NCBI RefSeq assembly: GCF_034653355.1
Contig: NZ_JAYEER010000004.1
Span: 1,674,001-1,738,000 of the forward strand
Length of the DNA stretch: 64,000 bases
DNA from: Nitrospirillum sp034653355
Lineage (GTDB): Bacteria; Pseudomonadota; Alphaproteobacteria; Azospirillales; Azospirillaceae
Reading direction: 5' to 3'
Made by a program: the position numbers and the translations under genes. Positions 55,594-64,000 of this stretch are shown here, piece after piece. The stretch's first letter is position 1. Every line of letters begins with the position of its first letter. Below the pieces are notes generated by a model. The model did not search any database. It had not been told where the DNA came from and saw only the letters and a list, made by a program, of their open reading frames with translations.

Positions 55594-57690
55594 ATGGATC
55601 ACATGTCCGGGGTACGCAGCCTTTCCACATCGGCCGCACTGGCCGCCCTGATCGCCGCCGCCGGCTTGGCCGGCTGCCAATCCACCGACACCAAGGCGCC
55701 GGCACCGCCGGCCTCCGCCGCCCAGCCGGCGCCGCCCACCCAGGGGGCCAGCACCCCGGCCGCCCCCGGCCTGCCGGTGGTGGATAACGACGTCAGCCCC
55801 TGCGAGAACTTCTTCCTGCACGCCTGCAGCGTGTGGAACAAGCGCAACCCCATCCCGGCCGACCAGCCGCGCTGGGGCACCTTCAACAAGCTGGCCGACG
55901 ACAATTTGGCCCTGCTGCACGACGAGTTGGAGAAGCTGGCGGCCCATCCGACGCCCGAAAGCCAACGGGTCGCCGACTTCTACGCCGCCTGCATGGACGA
56001 GAAGGGTATCGAGGCGCGGGGCTTGGCGCCGCTGCAGCCGCTGCTGGGCCGCATCAACGGGCTGAAGGGCAAGAAGGGACTGACCGGCCTGCTGATCGAC
56101 CTGCACATCGCGGGCGTCAACGCCTTCCACCGCGTGGGCCAGCAGCAGGACTACAAGGACGCGACCCAGGTCATCGCCGGCGTCTACCAGGGCGGCCTGG
56201 GCCTGCCGGACAAGCCGTATTATTTCCGCGACGACGAGAAGTCCAAGCAGCAGCGCGCCGCTTATGTCGCCCACATCCAGAAGATGATGGAGCTGGCGGG
56301 CCTACCCGACGCGGCCGCCAAGGCCCAGACGGTCATGGGCATCGAGACGCGCCTGGCCGACGCCTCGCTGGACCGCGTCGCCATGCGCGAGCCGGAGAAC
56401 CGGTATCACATCAAGACCTTCGCCGCGTTGCGGACGCTGGACCCGGCCATCGACTGGACGGCCTACATCCACGGCGCCGGCGTGAAGCCGCCGGCCACGC
56501 TGAACGTCAGCAATCCCGACTACATGAAGCGGGAAAACGAGCTGATCCACAGCCTGAGCCTGGCCGACATCAAGACCTACCTGACGTGGCGCACCCTCAG
56601 CGCCTATGCCAACTGGCTGCCCGACGCCTTCGTGCAGGAGAACTTCAATTTCTATGAGCGCACCATGCGCGGCGCCAAGGAGATGAAGCCCCGGTGGAAG
56701 CGCTGCGTCAGCGCCACCGACACCGCCCTGGGCGAGGATTTGGGCAAGTACTTCGTCGCCCGCGCCTTCGGGCCGGAGAAGAAGGCCCGCATGCTGCAGA
56801 TGGTGGCGGACATCCGCAAGTCGCTGGATGAGACCTTCCCCACCCTGACTTGGATGAGCAAGGAGACCCAAGCCAAGGCGCACGCCAAGCTGGACGCCTT
56901 CACCGCCAAGATCGGCTACCCCGACAAGTGGCGGGACTACAGCGCCCTGACGGTCAGCCGGGGCGACGCCCTGGGCAACGCCCTGCGGGCCGAGTTGTTC
57001 GAGTTCCACTACGACATGGCCAAGATCGGCAAGCCGGTGGACAAGGGTGAGTGGGGCATGACCCCGCCCACCGTCAACGCCTACTATTCCTCCACCCACA
57101 ACGACATCAACTTCCCGGCCGGCATCCTGCAGCCGCCCTTCTTCGACAGCGCGGCCGACGATGCCGTGAACTACGGCGCCATCGGCGTGGTCATCGGCCA
57201 TGAGATCAGCCACGGCTTCGACGACCAGGGCCGCAAGTTCGACGGCGACGGCAACCTTAAGGACTGGTGGACGGCCGACGACGCGGAGAAGTTCAAGACC
57301 CGCGCCCAGTGCCTGGTTGACCAGTACGGCGGTTATGTCGCCGACGGCGACGTGAAGGAGAACGGCAAGCTGAAGCTGGGTGAGAACACCGCCGACAACG
57401 GCGGCATCCGTGTCGCCTACCGCGCCCTGATGGAACGGCTGGGGACGAAGAAGGATGAGAAGATCGGCGGCCTGACGGCGGCCCAGCGCTTCTTCTACGG
57501 CTTCGCCCAGGTCTGGTGCGGCGAGGCGCGTCCGGAGTACCGGCGCCTTCAGGCCCAGACCGACCCGCATTCCCTGGGGGAATACCGGGTGAACGGCACC
57601 CTCTCGAACATGAAGGAGTTCGCGGAGGCGTTCAACTGCAAGCCCACCGACAAGATGGTGGCGGGCGAAAAGGCCTGCCGCGTCTGGTGA
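55594..57690 (+). CDS. M13-family metallopeptidase, lipoprotein form
   Basis: Zinc endopeptidase of the neprilysin/PepO family, 698 residues. The signal peptide ends in a lipobox (LAGCQS, Cys near residue 28), so it is membrane-anchored. After a Pro/Ala linker the M13 N-domain begins (DVSPCENFFLHACSVWNKRNPIPADQPRWGTF). The catalytic site is VVIGHEISHGFDDQGRKFDGDGN (HExxH) with the third ligand Glu in GENTADNGGIRVAYRAL; NAYYSSTHNDINFPAGILQPPFF is the substrate-binding block. A second M13 gene follows. ATG 55603 is an alternative start. Confidence 0.94.
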   Translation: MDHMSGVRSLSTSAALAALIAAAGLAGCQSTDTKAPAPPASAAQPAPPTQGASTPAAPGLPVVDNDVSPCENFFLHACSVWNKRNPIPADQPRWGTFNKLADDNLALLHDELEKLAAHPTPESQRVADFYAACMDEKGIEARGLAPLQPLLGRINGLKGKKGLTGLLIDLHIAGVNAFHRVGQQQDYKDATQVIAGVYQGGLGLPDKPYYFRDDEKSKQQRAAYVAHIQKMMELAGLPDAAAKAQTVMGIETRLADASLDRVAMREPENRYHIKTFAALRTLDPAIDWTAYIHGAGVKPPATLNVSNPDYMKRENELIHSLSLADIKTYLTWRTLSAYANWLPDAFVQENFNFYERTMRGAKEMKPRWKRCVSATDTALGEDLGKYFVARAFGPEKKARMLQMVADIRKSLDETFPTLTWMSKETQAKAHAKLDAFTAKIGYPDKWRDYSALTVSRGDALGNALRAELFEFHYDMAKIGKPVDKGEWGMTPPTVNAYYSSTHNDINFPAGILQPPFFDSAADDAVNYGAIGVVIGHEISHGFDDQGRKFDGDGNLKDWWTADDAEKFKTRAQCLVDQYGGYVADGDVKENGKLKLGENTADNGGIRVAYRALMERLGTKKDEKIGGLTAAQRFFYGFAQVWCGEARPEYRRLQAQTDPHSLGEYRVNGTLSNMKEFAEAFNCKPTDKMVAGEKACRVW

Positions 57691-57703
57691 CGGGCGTCTG
57701 ACA

Positions 57704-57740
57704 GGGGCGCCGGTGCCACCCACCGGCGCCCCCTTTCATT
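57704..57740 (+). terminator. Terminator between the two M13 peptidase genes
   Basis: Perfect 12-bp stem GGGGCGCCGGTG with CACCGGCGCCCC, 5-base loop, followed by CTTTCATTT. Separates the paralogues, so the second has its own promoter or relies on read-through. Confidence 0.8.
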
Positions 57741-57771
57741 TCAAAAAACATAACGAAGGTGGAGCATCCAC

Positions 57772-59826
57772 ATGAGCAAGCCTATCGCGGGGATTCTGAA
57801 CCGGGCGGCCCCCATCGCCTTGGCGACCGCCCTGGTGGCGCTGCCTCTCGCGGCCCGGGCCGCCGACGCGCCCAAGAAGGCGTCCGCCACCGAGGCGGCC
57901 CTGCCCCAGGTCGACGACTTGGTCGATCCCTGCCAGAACTTCTATCAGTACGCCTGCGGCCCGTGGATCAAGGCCAACCCCATCCCCAGCGACCAGTCGC
58001 GGTGGGGCAGCTTCAACGCCCTGCATGAGCGCAACCAGCAGATCCTGAAGACCGCGCTGGAAGACGTCGTCGCCCATCCCAACGCCGACAACCAGCGCGT
58101 GGGTGACTTCTATGCCGCCTGCATGGACCAGGCCGGGGCGGACGCCAAGGGCGCCGCTCCCATCCAGCCGCTGCTGGACAAGATCAAGGCCCTGCCGGGC
58201 AAGGAGCAGCTGCCGGCCCTGGTGGCCGCCCTGCACGACGTGGGCGTGGATGTGCTTTTCAGCTTCGGCTCGCAGGCGGACTTCCAGGACGCCCGCCAGG
58301 ACATCGCCGTGATCGACCAGGGCGGCCTGGGCCTGCCCAACCGCGACTATTACGTGCGTGAAGGCGCCAAGTTCGACGGCATCCGCCAGGCCTATGTCGA
58401 GCATGTGTCGCGCACCTTCCAGCTGCTGGGCGACGCCCCGGCGGCGGCCGACGCCAAGGCCCAGGTGGTGATGCGCATCGAGACGGATCTGGCCAAGGCC
58501 TCACTGAGCCTGGCCGACCGCAACGACCCGCAGAAGGTGAACCACAAGGAGCCGGTGGCCACCCTGTCCACCCTGGCCCCCGGCTTCGGCTGGGCCGACT
58601 ATTTCAAGGCCAGCGGCGCGCCGGCGTTCCAAACCCTGAACGTGACGGAACCCGACTTCTTCAAGGCGCTGCAGACCGTGCTGGCCGGCGCATCGGCCGA
58701 CGACGTGAAGACCTACCTGTCCTGGCATGTGGCCCATGCCTTCTCCAGCCGCCTGTCCCAGGCCTTCGTGGATGAGCGGTTCAGCTTCTATTCCAAGAAG
58801 CTACGGGGCGTGGAGCAGAACCTGCCCCGCTGGAAGCGCTGCGTCATGGAGACGGACAACGCGCTGGGTGAGGATCTGGGCAAGTATTATGTGAAGACGG
58901 CGTTCGGCGCCGGCCAGAAGGCCAAGATGCTGACCATGGTGAAGAACCTGAAGGCGGCATATTCGGTGGACATCGACCAGCTGGACTGGATGAGCGCCGA
59001 AACCAAGAAGCGCGCGCACGAGAAGCTGGACGCCATCGTCGACAAGATCGGCTACCCCGACAAGTGGCGCGACTATTCCTCGGTCGTGGCCAAGAAGGAC
59101 GATCTGGTGGGCAACGTGGAACGCGCCACGGAATTCGAGACCAGGCGCCAGCTGGCCAAGATCGGCAAGCCGCACGACCGGGCGGAATGGCTGATGAGCC
59201 CGCCGACCGTGAACGCCTATTACGACCCGACCGAGAACGACATCAACTTCCCGGCCGGCATCCTGCAGCCGCCCTTCTACTTCGCGGGCGCCGATGACGC
59301 CATCAACTACGGCGCCATCGGCGCGGTCATCGGCCATGAGATGACCCACGGCTTCGACGACCAGGGCCGCCAGTACGACAAGGACGGCAACCTGAAGGAC
59401 TGGTGGACGGCCGACGACGCCAAGAAGTTCGAGGCCCGCGCCCAGTGCGTGGTGGATGAGTACGACGGCTTCGTCGCCATCGACGACGTGCACCTGAACG
59501 GCAAGGCCACGCTGGGTGAGAACCTGGCCGACAATGGCGGCCACGCCATCGCGCTGAAGGCCCTGATGGCCACCCTGAAGGGCAAGGCCGCCAAGAAGGA
59601 AGGCCAATTCACCACCGAGCAGAAGTTCTTCCTGGGCTATGCCCAGGTGTGGTGCAGCAACCAGCGCGACGACGCCAAGCGCGACCAGGCCATCACCGAC
59701 GTCCATTCCCTGTCGGAGTACCGGGTGAACGGCGTCGTCTCCAACAATCCCGAGTTCGCCAAGGCGTTCAACTGCAAGGCCGACGCCCCCATGAACCGCG
59801 GCGCCAAGGCCTGCAAGGTCTGGTAA
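57772..59826 (+). CDS. M13-family metallopeptidase, secreted form
   Basis: Second neprilysin-like zinc peptidase, 684 residues, clearly paralogous to the preceding gene. It has a Sec signal peptide (ALATALVALPLAARA-A) without a lipobox Cys. N-domain LVDPCQNFYQYACGPWIKANPIPSDQSRWGSF, catalytic AVIGHEMTHGFDDQGRQYDKDGN, third ligand in GENLADNGGHAIALKAL, and C-terminal CNQRDDAKRDQAITDVHSLSEYRVNGVVSN. GAAGGTGGA ribosome site. Soluble periplasmic or exported. Confidence 0.95.
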   Translation: MSKPIAGILNRAAPIALATALVALPLAARAADAPKKASATEAALPQVDDLVDPCQNFYQYACGPWIKANPIPSDQSRWGSFNALHERNQQILKTALEDVVAHPNADNQRVGDFYAACMDQAGADAKGAAPIQPLLDKIKALPGKEQLPALVAALHDVGVDVLFSFGSQADFQDARQDIAVIDQGGLGLPNRDYYVREGAKFDGIRQAYVEHVSRTFQLLGDAPAAADAKAQVVMRIETDLAKASLSLADRNDPQKVNHKEPVATLSTLAPGFGWADYFKASGAPAFQTLNVTEPDFFKALQTVLAGASADDVKTYLSWHVAHAFSSRLSQAFVDERFSFYSKKLRGVEQNLPRWKRCVMETDNALGEDLGKYYVKTAFGAGQKAKMLTMVKNLKAAYSVDIDQLDWMSAETKKRAHEKLDAIVDKIGYPDKWRDYSSVVAKKDDLVGNVERATEFETRRQLAKIGKPHDRAEWLMSPPTVNAYYDPTENDINFPAGILQPPFYFAGADDAINYGAIGAVIGHEMTHGFDDQGRQYDKDGNLKDWWTADDAKKFEARAQCVVDEYDGFVAIDDVHLNGKATLGENLADNGGHAIALKALMATLKGKAAKKEGQFTTEQKFFLGYAQVWCSNQRDDAKRDQAITDVHSLSEYRVNGVVSNNPEFAKAFNCKADAPMNRGAKACKVW

Positions 59827-59838
59827 GCGGCCGGGGTC

Positions 59839-59864
59839 CCCGTGGCTTCCCCGGAAGCCACGGG
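59839..59864 (+). repeat. Inverted repeat just after the second M13 gene
   Basis: CCCGTGGCTTCC and GGAAGCCACGGG form a 12-bp perfect stem with only CC between. No T-run; probably an RNA-stabilising hairpin before the true terminator. Confidence 0.6.
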
Positions 59865-59878
59865 CCGAGTCTCAAAGG

Positions 59879-59916
59879 AAGAGCCCCGCCGGCCTGCGCT
59901 GGCGGGGCTTCTTCAT
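59879..59916 (+). terminator. Rho-independent terminator of the second M13 gene
   Basis: AAGAGCCCCGCC pairs with GGCGGGGCTTCTT around GGCCTGCGCT, with a T-rich 3' end. Confidence 0.8.
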
Positions 59917-59975
59917 GGCTGGGTGGCGGTCACGGCCGAATCGCGCTCAAGTCGCAAGAAATCCCAAAACCGCAA

Positions 59976-60012
59976 AACAAAAACCGCGCCTTCATTCAGG
60001 CGCGGTTTTTGG
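59976..60012. terminator. Terminator after rpmJ
   Basis: AAACCGCGCC (59981-59990) pairs with GGCGCGGTTT (59999-60008). T-runs flank both sides (TTTTT on plus; TTTTTGTTTTG on minus), so it ends rpmJ and backs up the peptidase terminator. Confidence 0.8.
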
Positions 60013-60054
60013 TTCCGATGGCCGGCGAACCGGCCACGGGGCAGAAACGCTTTA

Positions 60055-60180
60055 TTAGCCCTGGCGGGCCTTGAAGCGCGGGTTCTGCTTGTTGATGACG
60101 TACACGCGACCCTTGCGGCGGATGACGCGGCAAGCCTTGTGGCGGGTCTTCATCGACTTGAGGGAGTTCACGATCTTCAT
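60055..60180 (-). CDS. rpmJ: 50S ribosomal protein L36, zinc-free type
   Basis: A 41-residue ribosomal protein reading MKIVNSLKSMKTRHKACR at the start and NKQNPRFKARQG at the end. Only one Cys (C17) remains of the CxxC/CxxxxH zinc ribbon, so this is the C-minus form (YkgO-like), standard in alphaproteobacteria. The arginine/lysine-rich middle (RRKGRVYVIN) is conserved. Confidence 0.95.
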   Translation of the reverse strand: MKIVNSLKSMKTRHKACRVIRRKGRVYVINKQNPRFKARQG

Positions 60181-60277
60181 GATTTGGACTCGGGCACTTG
60201 GATTGGATCACGGTTCGAGGCCGGGAAAATAGTAAGGGCCGGCCCCGCTGTCAACCTGAGTCATATCGTAAAATCGA

Positions 60278-61279
60278 TCAGCTGATATCCGCCGGCTTCA
60301 ACACATAGAAGCGGTAGAGGCGGATGCCGGCGTCCAGCACCGCCACGCGGCGGGCCCACAGTTCCACCTCCTCCACCACCGCGATCTTGGTCTCGTGATC
60401 CATGCTGTGCTGTTCCAGGTGCGCCACCAGCCCCTGGATGGCGGTCAGGATCAAGCTGCGGTGCAGGTCGGACAGATCCTCGGTGATGCGGATGTCCAGG
60501 TTGCGCTGCTGCAGGCCCTGGGCGTACTGGTCCACCGTCCAGGGATGCGGCTCCACCGGCTCATGGTCCAGCCATCCCTTGAAGATGGGGCCGCTGGCCT
60601 TGGCCTTGTCCAGGACGTAGTCGGTGAACAGGAAATGGCCGCGCGGCTTCAGCGCCGCCTCCACCGCGTCCAGCAGGCCGTCCTTGTTGCGGACGGTATA
60701 GAAGCCTTCCTTGGCGAACACCGCGTCCACGCGCTTGGGCCAGGAGAAGGTTTCCGGGTCGAAGGGCTGGATGGGCGCCTGGCGGGCCATGCCGGCCTTG
60801 TGCGAGCGGAACATACCGGCCTCGGCCAGCACGGGGTTGGATTCCAGGCCCGTCACCCAGGCGCCGAATTGCGAGGCCATGCTGCGCGTGGACCCGCCCA
60901 GGCCCGCGGCGAGGTCGAGCACGCTCATGGCCGGGTTCAGGCCCAGGGGCTTCACCAGGGTGGGAATGTGTTCGTTGCCGCCGGGGGTGGCGTAGCCGTC
61001 GCCCCAAATCTTTTCCGCCACCTGCACGCGGGTGGCCGTCCACAGGGGCTTGCCGGAGCGGTTCAGGGTGCGCCGATCGGTGGCGGACTGCGGCGACTGC
61101 CTGGCCGAACCGCCCAGGGCGCCACCGGCCGACTGTTCCTCATCGGCACGCGGACGGCGGCTGAGCAGCGCAGCCAGGTCGTAGCCTTCCCACCAAGCGA
61201 CGAAGCGATCCTTCAGGGTCGCTTGCGGCAAGGTCGCCGGTGGCGGCGCCGCACCCTTGGAGCCCTGCTGGGCAGACAT
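60278..61279 (-). CDS. Class I SAM-dependent methyltransferase
   Basis: A 333-residue enzyme. An N-terminal region of about 80 residues (Ala/Pro-rich, then VAWWEGYDLAALL) precedes the Rossmann core: NPAMSVLDLAAGLGGSTRSMASQFGAWVTGLESN (motif I with the SAM-binding Gly loop and acidic Glu), VDAVFAKEGFYTVRNKDGLL (motif II/post I) and LKPRGHFLFTDYVLD. Looks like a small-molecule methyltransferase of the UbiE/sarcosine-type class. Divergent from the sigma-54-type regulator. Confidence 0.85.
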   Translation of the reverse strand: MSAQQGSKGAAPPPATLPQATLKDRFVAWWEGYDLAALLSRRPRADEEQSAGGALGGSARQSPQSATDRRTLNRSGKPLWTATRVQVAEKIWGDGYATPGGNEHIPTLVKPLGLNPAMSVLDLAAGLGGSTRSMASQFGAWVTGLESNPVLAEAGMFRSHKAGMARQAPIQPFDPETFSWPKRVDAVFAKEGFYTVRNKDGLLDAVEAALKPRGHFLFTDYVLDKAKASGPIFKGWLDHEPVEPHPWTVDQYAQGLQQRNLDIRITEDLSDLHRSLILTAIQGLVAHLEQHSMDHETKIAVVEEVELWARRVAVLDAGIRLYRFYVLKPADIS

Positions 61280-61518
61280 GCGTGGAACCAGCCCCGTGGA
61301 ACATTAACGCGGAAACATATTGTACAGGCATTGCGTGACGGTTGAAATGGCCATGCTGAAACGCGCGCGCGACCTGTTGACACCTGGACCAGGGCGGGAA
61401 TTGGCCCCCCCATGCCGGCCATACGTCGTCCGCGCCGCGAATACGCTACGCTATCAGTATCTTGCGTCGCATACTTGTCCTTCGCCCCCGTATCCCACCC
61501 GCCACACCAGATAGGACC

Positions 61519-62979
61519 ATGACCGAGTCGGATCTCAACCGGGTGCTGCTCGTCGAGGACACCGCCCCCCTGGCCCGGGTCTACACCGAATACCTGCACA
61601 GCGAGGGGTACGAGGTGGAACACCAGGAGACGGGGACCCAGGCGCTGGAAAGCCTGCGCCTGCGTCCGCCGGGCGCCCTGGTGCTGGACCTGAAGCTGCC
61701 GGACATCGACGGGCTGGAGGTGCTGCGCGCCGCGCGGGAAAGCCACCCCGACCTGCCGGTCATCGTGGTGACGGCGCACGGCTCCATCAGCGTGGCGGTG
61801 GAGGCCATGCGCGACGGCGCCTTCGATTTCCTGGTGAAGCCCTTCACCGCCGCCCGCCTGATCGTCACCGTGCGCAACGCGCTGGAACGCCGGCGGCTGA
61901 CCCGCATCGTCGCCCACTACCGGCGGGAACTGGACCGGGGCAGCTTCCATTCCTTCGTTGGCGCCTCCACCCCGATGCAGACGGTCTACCGCTTGATCGA
62001 AAGCGTGGCGCCCAGCCGGGCCAGCGTCTTCCTGACGGGGGAGAGCGGCACCGGGAAGGAGCTGGCGGCCGACGCCATCCACCGCTGCAGCCCCCGTCGC
62101 GACCGTCCCTTCATCGCCATCAACTGCGCCGCCATTCCCAAGGACCTGCTGGAAAGCGAGATCTTCGGCCATGTGAAGGGCGCCTTCACCGGGGCGGTCG
62201 GCGACCGCGCCGGGGCGGCCCGCCAGGCCGACGGCGGCACCCTGTTCCTGGACGAGGTGTGCGAGATGCCGATGGAGCTGCAGGCCAAGATCCTGCGCTT
62301 CGTCCAGACCGGCACCTTCCAGCCGGTGGGCGGCACGCAGGTGGAGAAGGTGGACGTCCGCTTCATCTCCGCCACCAACCGCGCCCCCCTGGCCGAGGTG
62401 GCGGCCGGCCGCTTTCGCGAGGACCTCTACTACCGCCTTCACGTGGTGCCCATCCATCTGCCCCCCTTGCGCGAACGGGAAGGGGACGTCTGCCTGATCG
62501 CCCGTCACTTCCTGGCCGACATGGCGAAGGAGGAGGGCAAGGCCTTCGAGCGGCTGGATGAAGAGGCCGAGTCGGCACTGATGGCCTATGATTTTCCCGG
62601 CAACGTGCGGCAGTTGCAAAACATCCTGCGCAACGTCGTCGTCCTGAACGATGGCACGGCCGTCACCCGCGCCATGCTTCCGGAACCGCTGCGCAGCGCC
62701 ACCGCCAACGCGGCGTCCAACCGCCGGACCCCGCAGAATTCCTCCGCCCCGCCGGCCCCGGACCCGGCGCCGGCCACCCCCGCGCCCGGCCCGCCGGCCC
62801 CCGATCCCATGGCCACCGCGACCGAGATCGTGCCCCTGTGGCAACTGGAGAAGCAGGCAATTCAACGTGCGCTTGCGCTGACGGGCGACGACGTGCCCCG
62901 AGCCGCGGCGCTGTTGGAAATCAGTCCGTCGACCATTTATCGCAAGCTTCAGCAGTGGAAAATTAAGATCACGGGCTGA
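61519..62979 (+). CDS. Sigma-54-dependent response regulator (NtrC/LuxO type)
   Basis: A 486-residue enhancer-binding protein. Receiver at residues 7-125 (VLLVEDTAPLARVY, D57 in LVLDLKLPDIDG, VTAHGS, FLVKPF). The AAA+ domain has Walker A TGESGTGKELAADAIH, the sigma-54-contact loop GHVKGAFTGAVGDR, Walker B GGTLFLDEVCEMP and an arginine-finger region FREDLYYRLHVVPIHLPPLRER. A Pro/Ala linker of about 45 residues leads to a Fis-type helix-turn-helix (GDDVPRAAALLEISPSTIYRKLQQWK). ATG 61519 has an AGGA site. No kinase is adjacent, so it is an orphan here. Confidence 0.93.
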   Translation: MTESDLNRVLLVEDTAPLARVYTEYLHSEGYEVEHQETGTQALESLRLRPPGALVLDLKLPDIDGLEVLRAARESHPDLPVIVVTAHGSISVAVEAMRDGAFDFLVKPFTAARLIVTVRNALERRRLTRIVAHYRRELDRGSFHSFVGASTPMQTVYRLIESVAPSRASVFLTGESGTGKELAADAIHRCSPRRDRPFIAINCAAIPKDLLESEIFGHVKGAFTGAVGDRAGAARQADGGTLFLDEVCEMPMELQAKILRFVQTGTFQPVGGTQVEKVDVRFISATNRAPLAEVAAGRFREDLYYRLHVVPIHLPPLREREGDVCLIARHFLADMAKEEGKAFERLDEEAESALMAYDFPGNVRQLQNILRNVVVLNDGTAVTRAMLPEPLRSATANAASNRRTPQNSSAPPAPDPAPATPAPGPPAPDPMATATEIVPLWQLEKQAIQRALALTGDDVPRAAALLEISPSTIYRKLQQWKIKITG

Positions 62980-63272
62980 TCAAAGGAAGACCCCTACATC
63001 TGGGGGCTGGAGGCCAACATCGCCACCCGTTATTGCGACCTATTCAGGTTGATGCCGCAATTGCGCCCGGCGGCGGCCAGCTACCCCCTAAATGACTTGG
63101 ACGTATGGCATCGCATGGCTGGTGCAGTCCCGTTTTTTTCGGTATAAGCTCGCACACAGGAGAGAATCCTGCGCAGCCAGATCCGGCTTGGGAGGGGCGC
63201 GTGTTAGGGCCTTTCCTTGCGACCGGTGCCCCCGGCCAAGCACTTTATCGACTACATTCGAGTTCAAATCAC
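62980..63272 (+). other. Leader region of the cold-shock gene
   Basis: 293 bases between the response regulator and the cold-shock ORF. The first 165 bases remain open in the same frame as the regulator. Further on, a T-rich patch and TATAAG (about 63133-63148) could be a promoter, leaving a leader of about 120 bases with an AGGAGAG motif at 63160; long structured leaders are usual for cold-shock mRNAs. Confidence 0.45.
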
Positions 63273-63852
63273 ATGTATGAGCGCCGTTCTCCGCAGAGCC
63301 CGCAGATCACCCGCCGGGGCGTCAACGCCACCGTCAAATGGTACAACCCCACGAAAGGTTTTGGTTTCGTGACCCTGTCCGACGGGTCGCCGGACGCCTT
63401 CTTGCACGCTTCCGTCGTGCAGGCCTTCGGCCATGACAGCCTGGCGGACGGCACCACCATCAATTGCGACCTGTCCCAGGGCCAGAAGGGCCCGCAGGTC
63501 GCCGCCATCCACAGCGTGGATGAGTTCGACCGCCACCCCCGGTGGCGGCGGCGGCATGGGCGGCGGCATGGGCGGCGGTCGCCGCGACAGCTTCGGTGGT
63601 GGCGCTCCGCGCCGCGCCGGTGGCTGGGAAGCCAGCGGCCCGACCGAGACCGTTGAAGGCACTGTGAAGTTCTACAGCGCCGACAAGGGCTTCGGCTTCG
63701 TGACCCCCGATGGCGGCGGAAAGGACGTGTTCGTCCACATCACCGCGCTGGAGCGTTCGGGCGTGCGCGCCCTGGCGCCGGAGCAGCGGGTGCGCCTGAC
63801 GACCAGCATGGGTCAGAAGGGTCCGCAGGCCAATCGCGTGGAAGTCCTCTGA
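63273..63852 (+). pseudogene. Double cold-shock-domain protein gene with an apparent frameshift
   Basis: Two CSD modules are encoded in different frames. Domain 1 starts at ATG 63273: VNATVKWYNPTKGFGFVTLSDGSPDAFLH, RNP-1-like KGFGFV present, to SVDEFDR. Domain 2 is in the +1 frame: a Gly-rich linker (GGGGGMGGGMGGGRRDSFGGG), then VEGTVKFYSADKGFGFVTPDGGGKDVFVHITALERSG to the stop at 63852. The switch falls at a run of five C (63536-63540); one base fewer restores a single ORF of about 192 residues, as in intact alphaproteobacterial two-CSD proteins. Could be a sequencing error, a real mutation or programmed slippage. Confidence 0.8.
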
Positions 63853-63880
63853 TCCATCCGATCTGGTAGAACGGGATTGA

Positions 63881-63912
63881 CGGCGCCGGGAAACCCCGGC
63901 GCCGAATTTCCT
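63881..63912 (+). terminator. Terminator after the cold-shock gene
   Basis: CGGCGCCGGG pairs with CCCGGCGCCG around AAAC, followed by AATTTCCTG. Stem of 10 bp. Confidence 0.7.
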
Positions 63913-64000
63913 GTTCCCTGACAGACGGATTCGTCCTCGACCCGCTGGCACCCGTTGGTGACGCCCTTTTGGGGAATAGCCGGGCGCTAGCGTTGGGGAG

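Noticed and set aside
63105..63272. N-terminal extension of the cold-shock ORF to 63105
   Set aside because: The extension is unconserved in pattern and the CSD proteins begin at the MYERR start at 63273.

Overview
The window is GC-rich (strong G/C in third codon positions) and densely coding. It reads as chromosomal DNA of an alphaproteobacterium, most likely Rhodospirillales and close to Azospirillaceae. This rests on RcdA (DUF1465), DUF4164-ZapA, DUF4169, an Irr/ICE-like box, a ROSE thermometer before hsp20, a 41-residue L36 and the ruvCAB-tolQRAB-pal gene order; the family-level placement is inference. I found no tRNA, rRNA, insertion sequence, prophage or CRISPR array.

Layout. 1-8.5 kb is a minus-strand cell-envelope and DNA-repair block: yebC, ruvC-ruvA-ruvB, ybgC, tolQ-tolR-tolA-tolB, pal, cpoB (cut by the window edge). 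8.7-11.1 kb holds a YmdB-like phosphodiesterase, 5-formyl-THF cyclo-ligase, a 6S RNA candidate, zapA and a DUF4164 gene. 11.6-20.4 kb is central carbon metabolism on the plus strand: tkt, gap, a small unknown ORF, a large periplasmic-propeller/GGDEF sensor, class I fba, thiE. A vapBC-like toxin-antitoxin pair and epmA follow. 22.4-25.3 kb has a FemAB-like acyltransferase, a LysR regulator divergent from an MBL hydrolase, and the remnant of a zinc alcohol dehydrogenase. 25.3-28.4 kb is a three-gene stator-like module (ExbB/MotA-like channel, MotB-like coiled-coil OmpA protein, secreted OmpA-like protein). 28.5-34.9 kb contains a glutathione peroxidase behind an Irr-type box, MipA/OmpV with a divergent OmpR-type two-component system, an inositol-monophosphatase-family gene, efp and two small envelope proteins. 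35-38.1 kb has gamma-glutamyltransferase divergent from an XRE-cupin regulator and a GNAT. 38.3-42.1 kb is livHMGF without a binding protein. A lower-GC orphan gene then runs into an MsbA-like ABC exporter. 44.7-50.7 kb has rpmE, rcdA, heat-shock hsp20, prpE, a patatin and a DUF4169 gene. 50.7-55.4 kb has a VOC protein divergent from a TetR regulator, purE-purK, DUF465, pfkA and a TIGR02444 gene. 55.6-59.8 kb holds two tandem M13 metallopeptidases. The end holds rpmJ, a methyltransferase, a sigma-54-type response regulator and a double cold-shock-domain gene that appears frameshifted.

How parts connect. The Tol-Pal proteins form one envelope machine, transcribed with RuvABC. tkt/gap/fba/pfkA supply triose and pentose phosphate interconversion, but pgk is absent from its usual place beside gap, where the sensor gene sits. 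EpmA and EF-P are an enzyme and its substrate at separate loci. Most genes are ordinary chromosomal genes. The points most worth a second look are the stator-like module, the propeller-GGDEF sensor in a glycolytic cluster, the Irr-like box on glutathione peroxidase, the RpoH/ROSE control of hsp20, the alcohol dehydrogenase remnant, the frameshifted cold-shock gene and several clear operator palindromes. I did not find a convincing wholly new system.
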